Origin: Bacteroidota bacterium
Lineage (GTDB): Bacteria > Bacteroidota > Bacteroidia > Chitinophagales > UBA2359
Length of the DNA stretch: 9,751 bases
Direction of reading: 5' to 3'
Assembly (NCBI GenBank): GCA_020629895.1
Contig: JAHDCM010000100.1
Location: 1-9,751 of the forward strand
Below the pieces are notes generated by a model. It saw only the letters and a list, made by a program, of their open reading frames with translations. It searched no databases and was not told where the DNA came from. Position 1 is the stretch's first letter. Every line of letters begins with the position of its first letter. Below are positions 1 through 6,600 of this stretch, one piece after another. A program made the position numbers and the translations under genes.

Positions 1-290
1 GTTTCTTCTTTTTTAGGTGTAGGACTTTCTTCCACTTCTTCTGTATCTACTTGCTCATTTTCAGCTATTTGCTCACTTTCATTGGTATTTTCAGGAGTTT
101 CTTCAGTTGTTACATTGTTTTCTTGTTCAGTAGGTTCCTCTTTTGTTTCCACGACTTTTTCAACAGGTGTACTTAGCTCCTCTTTAGGGCTTGTTTTCAC
201 TTGTTTATCGTTATTACTTCCATCACTTGACTGGCAAGCAAACATCAAAAAAGTAGCGCATAAAATGAGTAGCGAAATACGATTTTTCAT
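1..290 (-). CDS. Acidic lipoprotein, N-terminal part (runs off left edge)
   Basis: Translating leftward from the ATG at 290 gives 96 codons with no stop before the edge, so the gene is 3'-truncated by the window. The start MKNRISLLILCATFLMFAC is a lipoprotein signal peptide with lipobox LMFAC; the lipidated Cys is residue 19. After it comes a low-complexity, very acidic linker rich in Glu, Thr, Asn and Pro (residues about 20-96). This looks like a flexible tether between the membrane anchor and a domain that lies outside the window. The function cannot be told from this part. It lies 109 bp downstream of the M28 lipoprotein gene on the same strand, so co-transcription is possible. A-rich sequence precedes the ATG and there is no Shine-Dalgarno, as is normal in Bacteroidota. 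I am confident of the lipoprotein call and have no view on the mature domain. Confidence 0.85.
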   Translation of the reverse strand, partial: MKNRISLLILCATFLMFACQSSDGSNNDKQVKTSPKEELSTPVEKVVETKEEPTEQENNVTTEETPENTNESEQIAENEQVDTEEVEESPTPKKEE

Positions 291-399
291 TCTGGTAATT
301 TTTAGCTGTGATTATGATTATTTAATTTCAAAACGCCACGAAAATAAATCCCTTTGCACTAGAAGAATGTAAGTATACCGACAGGATAGAAAGAATTTT

Positions 400-1440
400 C
401 TATAAGTTGATTCCCTCTTCGTACAAGATATGCATCAATGTCTTCCCTACTACTTTTAATGTACTTTTATTGATAATGTTCATATCATCATCGTGTGTAT
501 GCCAAAAATCGCCAAAATTGCCTTCATTAGTATAATGAATGATATCTATGGTTGGAATTTTACGTAAGTCATTTACATAATAATGATCGTCTGTAATAGG
601 GCTGGGGGTTACTTCATTTGAGAAATAAGATCCGAATCCTAAATCTTGCGCTTTTTTCCAAACCTTATCAACAATTGGTTTGGCATAAGCTAAAGATATT
701 TGTTCTTTTAGGAAGATGGCATCTCCTGCTCCTACCATGTCAAGTAGGATGCCGTATTTAGCTGTATAATTAGGTACATGTGGTGTTTTTCCCCAGTATT
801 GAGAACCTAAGCAATAAGAATCATCTGCACCTGATACACCATAGTCTTCAACATCAAAAAAGATAATGTCGATACCGTAAGAAACAGGAGTCGCTTTTAA
901 TTGGCGAGCGATTTCTAGTAATACTCCTACTCCACTTCCGCCATCATTGGCTCCTACAATGGGTTCATCTTGACGTTCGTTATCTTGATCTGCGATGGGT
1001 CGCGTATCCCAATGGGCACATAATAATATTCGCTCTTTTGCATCGGGATTAAAAGAAGCAATAATGTTATACATTGGAACTTCCTTACCTGTATGTACTT
1101 TTACAGTTGCTTCTTGTACTATCACCCTGTCCGCAAAGGTACGGCTCTTGGCTGCTAACCAATCTGCACAGGCTTTTTGTTCGGGTGTACCAGGCACTCG
1201 AAAGCCAAAATCTACTTGTTTTTGAATATAGGCATAAGCTGAGTCGGCATTAAAGGAAGGTACTTTAGTTGCTTGTTTCGGAGCTGATGTATTGGTATTG
1301 GTTGTTTCTCCTTTAGCTGTTGTTTTGGGCTTGGTAGTACTTGGCGTATTATCGGTTGTATTACTATCGGGCACACAACTCAACATCAGTGAAACACTGA
1401 CTACCAATAGAGCTAGAAAGCTTCTTTTCAAATAGGTCAT
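400..1440 (-). CDS. M28-family lipoprotein, glutaminyl-peptide cyclotransferase type
   Basis: A 346-residue protein with a lipoprotein signal (lipobox LMLSC, Cys22), a Thr/Lys/Asn-rich linker (about 23-60) and an M28 zinc-hydrolase fold domain (about 61-346). Motifs match animal-type (type II) glutaminyl cyclases rather than two-zinc aminopeptidases: CAHWDTRP (141-148), GANDGGSG with the zinc-ligand Asp166, FFDVEDYG with the catalytic Glu198 followed by Asp199, LLDMVGA (Asp234), DDH (284-286) and FWHTHDD with His314 as the last zinc ligand. In human QC the residue matching Asp199 is Glu, so one ligand is shortened by a carbon. The expected role is conversion of N-terminal Gln of exported proteins to pyroglutamate at the cell envelope. 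That is inferred from family motifs; an M28 aminopeptidase role is the alternative. The start is set by the signal peptide directly following it. The gene is downstream of cysS on the same strand, but a terminator and a repeat lie between them. Confidence 0.85.
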   Translation of the reverse strand: MTYLKRSFLALLVVSVSLMLSCVPDSNTTDNTPSTTKPKTTAKGETTNTNTSAPKQATKVPSFNADSAYAYIQKQVDFGFRVPGTPEQKACADWLAAKSRTFADRVIVQEATVKVHTGKEVPMYNIIASFNPDAKERILLCAHWDTRPIADQDNERQDEPIVGANDGGSGVGVLLEIARQLKATPVSYGIDIIFFDVEDYGVSGADDSYCLGSQYWGKTPHVPNYTAKYGILLDMVGAGDAIFLKEQISLAYAKPIVDKVWKKAQDLGFGSYFSNEVTPSPITDDHYYVNDLRKIPTIDIIHYTNEGNFGDFWHTHDDDMNIINKSTLKVVGKTLMHILYEEGINL

Positions 1441-1473
1441 TGTAGGTATATTTTGTTTAATTTATTTTTTGTT

Positions 1474-1556
1474 GGGCGTGCCCCAAATTGAGGGATTGAG
1501 GGATTGGGTTAAATTTTCTCTTATCCAATCATCCTGTCACCCAATAATCATCAATT
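1474..1556 (+). repeat. Repeat head with imperfect hairpin, abutting a second head
   Basis: GGGCGTGCC at 1474-1482 is the same head sequence that starts the elements at 1557 and 8397. The following stretch forms an imperfect inverted repeat: CCCCAAATTGA near 1481-1491 faces TCAATTGGG at 1551-1559, whose end overlaps the next GGGCGTGCC. This copy therefore seems to be a head-plus-hairpin unit without the TCGGGCTAT tail, placed back to back with a complete element. No coding signal is visible here. Confidence 0.6.
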
Positions 1557-1786
1557 GGGCGTGCCCTTCCATAGTGGTTAATTGCTTGGGTTTTGTATGA
1601 GGTTGTCAACTCAACCATTCAATCACCCAACCACTCAACCACTATTTCAGGTCGGGCTATTCACTTGTAGTTGTCTCACACCCACTTGTTCAGCATAGTC
1701 CTAGCAGTGTCTTCCGCTGTCAGCCCTGCTAGTCCTTGCTTCACAAAGCAGCTGTTTCGTCAAGCTACCGTTACTATCCCTCACGC
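1557..1786 (+). repeat. Dispersed two-part intergenic repeat element, copy 1
   Basis: The element begins with GGGCGTGCC (1557-1565). It continues with an imperfect inverted repeat (ATAGTGGTT at 1571 facing AACCACTAT ending at 1645), then TCGGGCTAT (1652-1660), and ends CAAGCTACC...ACTATCCCTCACGC at 1786. A second full copy lies inverted at 8916-9133. Shared blocks in the same order are TCGGGCTAT, TGTAGTTG, TGTTCAGC, GCAGTGTCTTCC, GTCAGCCCTGC, GCTTCAC, CAAGCTACC and ACTATCCCT. Inside it, CTAGCAG (1701-1707) can pair with CTGCTAG (1726-1732). Together with the terminator, it fills the gap between cysS and the M28 gene. It could be a non-autonomous mobile repeat or a structured RNA; I see no reading frame worth calling. 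Confidence 0.8.
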
Positions 1787-1825
1787 AAAAAAGAAAAACC
1801 CCCTAAGCTCAAATTGGCTAGAGGG
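1787..1825 (-). terminator. Rho-independent terminator of cysS
   Basis: Read on the minus strand, CCCT-ct-AGC pairs with GCT-t-AGGG across an 8-base loop. It is followed by a U-rich tract (plus-strand A-runs at 1787-1798). It lies about 75 bp past the cysS stop, in the right orientation. It suggests that cysS and the M28 gene are separate transcription units. Confidence 0.65.
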
Positions 1826-1899
1826 TAATTTACAGGAAAACATAGGGTACACTCCTAAAAAATTAATTAGTTATTTTATTCTTCTTTACTTGTCTTATT

Positions 1900-3405
1900 T
1901 TACTCCACACTCCACGTTGTACCCTCTTTCCCATCTTTCACTTGAATCTTTAAATGCTTTAATTGATCGCGAATTAAATCAGAAGTACCCCAATCTTTTT
2001 TGGTACGGGCTTCACTTCTAATTTGTAGTACTAAATCCATTAAGCCCTCTGTCAATCCGTTATTTCCACCTTCTTCCAACTCTCCTTTCAATCCTAAGAT
2101 ATTTGCAACAAAGGTTTTAAAAGTATGTTTCATTTCTTCAAAAGCTGCAACACTAATGCTATCGGGAGCGAGTTGTTTGTTATAAAGTGCATTGATTTTC
2201 GCAGATAATTCAAACAAATCGGCTAATACTTGTGCTGTATTAAAGTCATCATTGATATGCTCATAGCAAAGTGCACACAACTGTTTTACTGTTGCCTCTT
2301 CTTCTGCACTAGTTGCGGATTCATTACCAGGATGCTTAATTTCATCTAGTAATTTATATGCATTCATGATCCGCTTATAGCCTTTTTCTGCATCTTGCAA
2401 GCCCTTGTTCGAAAAGTCGATTGTACTGCGATAATGCGCACTCAACATTAAGAAACGAACTGTCATAGGAGTATAGGCTTGCTCTAGTCGGCTATGGTCT
2501 CCTGAAAACATTTGTTCTAAGGTAATAAAATTATTGAGAGATTTAGCCATTTTTTGTCCTCCATCAATCGTAATCATGTTATTATGCATCCAATAACGCA
2601 CACTTTCATGTTTACAGTATGCCACAGACTGTGCAATTTCACATTCGTGATGAGGAAATAAAAGATCCATTCCTCCACCATGAATATCGAAATGTTCTCC
2701 CAAATATTTGGTTCCCATCACTGAACACTCTAAATGCCAACCTGGAAAACCTAATCCCCACGGAGACTCCCACTTCATAATATGTTCTGGTGGTGCTTTT
2801 TTCCAAAGGGCAAAGTCAGCACCATTTCGTTTTTCATCTTGTCCAGCTAGTTCACGGGTATTTTGAAGTAAATCTTCTAGTACACGTCCCGATAGTTTTC
2901 CATATTCGTGATCGTTATTATACTTAACGACATCAAAATACACATTTCCATTGACCTCATATCCATATCCAGATTCAATAATTTTTGATACCCATTCTAT
3001 TTGTTCAGGGATATGTCCTGTCGCAATTGGCTCAATACTAGGAGGTAAACAATTGAGTTGTCGTAAGGCTGCATGATAAATATCTGTATAATGCTTTACG
3101 ACCTCCATAGGTTCTAACTTCATTAAGCGCGCTTTCTTTAGCACTTTGTCTTCACCTGAGCTGGTCAACTCATCTTCCATGTGTCCGACATCAGTGATAT
3201 TACGAACATAGCGCACTTTATATCCTAGATGTTTTAAATAACGAAACACCACATCAAATACAATAGCCACTCGTGCATGTCCCAAATGAGGATCACCATA
3301 CACAGTAGGCCCACAAGCGTACATTCCAACAAACTCTTCATGTTGAGGCACAAACAATTCCTTTTCTCGCTTGATAGTATTGTAAATTTTCAATTTTCCT
3401 TTCAT
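1900..3405 (-). CDS. cysS: Cysteinyl-tRNA synthetase
   Basis: A cytoplasmic class I aminoacyl-tRNA synthetase that charges tRNA-Cys with cysteine. The 501-residue protein has all the family landmarks. ACGPTVYGDPHLGHAR (30-45) contains the HIGH signature as HLGH and the first zinc ligand Cys31. GWHLECSVM supplies Cys227. FPHHECE supplies His252 and Glu256, completing the zinc site that senses the substrate thiol. The KMSKS loop is KMAKS (285-289), followed by LNNF. A DALR-like helical region covers about 330-440 and the tRNA-binding tail follows. It is somewhat longer than the roughly 460-490 residues common in the family. The start at 3405 fits the usual N-terminus (MKGKLKIYNT) and sits only 4 bp after a strong promoter box. 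KMAKS in place of KMSKS is a minor departure. Confidence 0.97.
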   Translation of the reverse strand: MKGKLKIYNTIKREKELFVPQHEEFVGMYACGPTVYGDPHLGHARVAIVFDVVFRYLKHLGYKVRYVRNITDVGHMEDELTSSGEDKVLKKARLMKLEPMEVVKHYTDIYHAALRQLNCLPPSIEPIATGHIPEQIEWVSKIIESGYGYEVNGNVYFDVVKYNNDHEYGKLSGRVLEDLLQNTRELAGQDEKRNGADFALWKKAPPEHIMKWESPWGLGFPGWHLECSVMGTKYLGEHFDIHGGGMDLLFPHHECEIAQSVAYCKHESVRYWMHNNMITIDGGQKMAKSLNNFITLEQMFSGDHSRLEQAYTPMTVRFLMLSAHYRSTIDFSNKGLQDAEKGYKRIMNAYKLLDEIKHPGNESATSAEEEATVKQLCALCYEHINDDFNTAQVLADLFELSAKINALYNKQLAPDSISVAAFEEMKHTFKTFVANILGLKGELEEGGNNGLTEGLMDLVLQIRSEARTKKDWGTSDLIRDQLKHLKIQVKDGKEGTTWSVE

Positions 3406-3409
3406 GGCG

Positions 3410-3440
3410 CAAAGATAATATTTTTAGTCATTACAAGAAA
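3410..3440 (-). promoter_or_regulatory. cysS promoter, Bacteroidota type
   Basis: On the minus strand TATCTTTG (3417-3410) matches the Bacteroidota -7 consensus TAnnTTTG exactly. TTTC (3440-3437), one mismatch from the TTTG -33 box, lies 19 bp upstream. Only CGCC separates the -7 box from the cysS ATG, so the transcript would begin at or within a few bases of the start codon. Confidence 0.7.
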
Positions 3441-3495
3441 TTAGTATTTGGTGATTCATCACTTTACGGATCGTTTTTTGTCGCCATTAACAATA

Positions 3496-3540
3496 TTGCA
3501 CTAAAAAACGTTCGATTATCTTTGTTTATCACTATCTTTG
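3496..3540 (+). promoter_or_regulatory. Promoter(s) for the giant FN3 gene
   Basis: Two exact TAnnTTTG boxes, both TATCTTTG, occur on the plus strand at 3517-3524 and 3533-3540. The first has TTG at 3496-3498, an 18-bp spacer; the second has only a weak partner (TTCG at 3511). They would give a leader of roughly 150-165 nt before the ATG at 3696. The rest of 3406-3695 is AT-rich with no gene that I can see. Confidence 0.55.
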
Positions 3541-3695
3541 ATAATTATGTTTATCTATAAATCTCTCTAAAACAACACACAAATTACAATAAAATCTCAT
3601 ACCCTATATTTATCCCTATTACTAATACAAATCCCATAGTCTAACTTTAAGCTCATTTCTATGTACTAATATCCTCTAATTTCATATAAACTAGT

Positions 3696-6600
3696 ATGAT
3701 GAAAAGCATGACTAAACTGAATAGTAGTAAAATTCTAATAGCCTTGTTGCTATTTCTTTGTTTCTCCGCTAAAATCTCTAAAGCTCAAACTAACGTTACT
3801 TTACAAGGGCAACTCTCTTATTCTGTGGGCATCAATGATGTTTGGGGCTACGTAGATGGGTCTGGAAACGAATATGCTTTAGTAGGTACACAAACCACTT
3901 TTTCGATCGTAGATATTTCTACTCCAAGCACTCCAACAGAAATTCTGTCTGTTCCAGGAGCTACTACCACTTGGCGAGATGTTAAAATTTGGAATGATTA
4001 CGCTTATATTATTAATGAAGCCTCTACAGGAGGCGGATTGATGATTGTTGATTTAAGTGTTCTTCCAGGTGGAACTCCAACTGTAACTTATAGCACTTTA
4101 GGAGTTGGTTACACCGATTCGCACAATATTTTTATTGATGAAAACGGTATTGGTTATTTATTTGGAGCTTCTAGTTCAGGAGTGGGTGGTGGAACTATTA
4201 TTTGTGACATTGCTGCCAATCCTACCAATCCTCCATATCTAGGTATCTATACGACCAATTATGTACATGATGGTTATGTGCGTGGTGATACGATGTGGAC
4301 AGGTGAAATTTATGCAGGAGAACTTGGTGTAGTGGATGTAAGTAACAAAGCCGTTCCCTTACGTTTATCAGGAGTAGGTACCCCTAATGCTTTTACCCAT
4401 AATTGTTGGATTTCTGATGATGGACAAACTGTATTTACTACTGATGAAAGAGATGGTTCATTCGTTACAGCCTATGATGTATCGGATATATATGATATGA
4501 AGGAAATAGATCGATACCAAGCTTTTCCTGGTACTAATGTCATTCCACATAATACTTTTGTAAAAGATGATTTCCTAGTCACCTCCTATTATACATCAGG
4601 TGCTAAAATAACAGACGCCACCTACCCTTACAATCTCATCGAAACAGGCTTTTATGATACGAGTCCTAACACAGGAGGAGGTTTTGCAGGCTGTTGGGGG
4701 GTTTATCCATTCTTTAACAACTCCAATACCTTATTAGCTACTGACCGTCAACTAGGATTATTTGTTCTCTCTATGAATTGTGTACAAGCAGCCTATTTAG
4801 AGGGAACTGTTACTGATATTAATACAGGGAATACTATCGTAAGTGCTTCTGTAACAGTGACAGATGCAAGTGGTAATCCTGCTACCTTTGGAAATGGTTA
4901 TTTTACCAAGTCAGACCTTATTGGATTTTATGCGACAGGAGCTTCACAAACAGGTACTTACACAGTGACCGTAGAAGCACCATGCTATCAAACCCTTACA
5001 GTTACAGGAGTCAATTTAACGAGTGGAATCATTACAAATCTCCCTGCACAAATGACTCCAATTGTTAGTGCTCCTATTAATTTAACGACTTCTAATATTA
5101 CTACTACAACCGCTGATTTAAGTTGGGATATAGACCTCAATGCGGCCAGCTATAATGTTTATTATCGCCCAGTAGGAAGTACTACTTGGACGATTTTACC
5201 TGCTACTACCAATAGTATTTCCTTAACAGGTTTAACTCCTGGTACCATTTATCAATTTCAAATTGAAAGTATTTGTGGTAGTGGAGTAAGTACTGGTACA
5301 ACTGCTAGTAACTTTACTACAGTAGCTCCCTGTAATGTTCCAACTGGTTTAACAGTTAATAATATTACTACTACTGGAGCAGATATTAGTTGGACAGCTA
5401 TTTCAGGAGCTAATAGCTACCTTGTTAGTTATCGTCCTGTTGGTACAAGTACTTGGCAAACAGTAACCGTCTCTTCCAATTCGACGACCCTAACAGGCTT
5501 GACTCCTAATACACCATATGAATATGTGGTAGATGCCAATTGTGGAAGTATAAGTGGCACAAGTGGCAATTCTAGTACGACTACCTTTACAACATTAATT
5601 CTATGTACTACTCCTACCAATTTAATGGTCAGTACAATTACAGATACACAAGCAAGTATTAGTTGGACAGGCATTACGAATGGTACCAGTTATACTTTAT
5701 ACTATCGAGAAGTAGGTACTACTACTTGGATAAGTATTTCTGTTTCTAGTACGACTTACCTACTTACAGGTCTTAATCCTAATACTGATTATGAATTTTA
5801 TGTCGAAGGGAATTGTAGTGGAACTACGGGAACTGCAAGTAACACTACCCCATTTACGACCTTACAAGTTTGTTTAGCCCCTACAAACATTACATCTTCC
5901 AATGTTACTACTAATAGTGCCACCATTTCGTGGAATGGAGTAAGTAATGGAGTCGATTACATCCTGAGTTATCGCCCTGTTGGTACAACTACTTGGATGA
6001 CTATTACTGTTACCGGAACTAGCACCAATCTTAGCGGACTAATGGATGGAACAACTTATGAATTTGAGGTGCAAACCAATTGTGATGCTAGTAGCCTGCC
6101 TACTAGTCCAACTTCTACAACTAATAACTTTACAACGCCTATTTTATGTACGACTCCTACCAATATGACTGCCACTAATATTAGTGACACCCAAACTGAT
6201 CTTAGTTGGACAGGCATTGCCAATGGAGTATCCTACAATCTTTATTACCAAGAAGTGGGTGCAAGTGCTTGGAACAGTATTGTCGTTTCGGGTACTTCTT
6301 ATACGCTTACAGGTTTAAATCCAGGAGTTGATTATATCTTTTATGTTGAAAGTGATTGTGGAGGTGGTATTACAGGAACTCCTAGTGTTACAACTCCATT
6401 TACGACCCTTCAAGTTTGTCCTACTCCTACAAACATTAGTTCTTCCAATATAGCTAATAATAGTGCCACTATTTCGTGGAATGGAGTAAGTAATGGAGTT
6501 GATTACATCCTGAGTTATCGACCTGTTGGTACGACTACTTGGACGACTATTACTGTAACAGGAAATAGTACAAACCTAAGTGGGCTAATGGATGGAACAA

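Noticed and set aside
82..372. 96-codon plus-strand frame
   Set aside because: It is the antisense shadow of the acidic lipoprotein; Ser/Phe/Val-rich low complexity mirrors the Glu/Thr-rich linker.
1557..1786. Integron attC site or insertion sequence
   Set aside because: There are no attC core boxes, no transposase frame and no clear target-site duplication at the ends.
1671..2021. 116-codon open frame on the plus strand
   Set aside because: It crosses the repeat element, the cysS terminator and the antisense of the cysS 3' end. Its composition is not protein-like.
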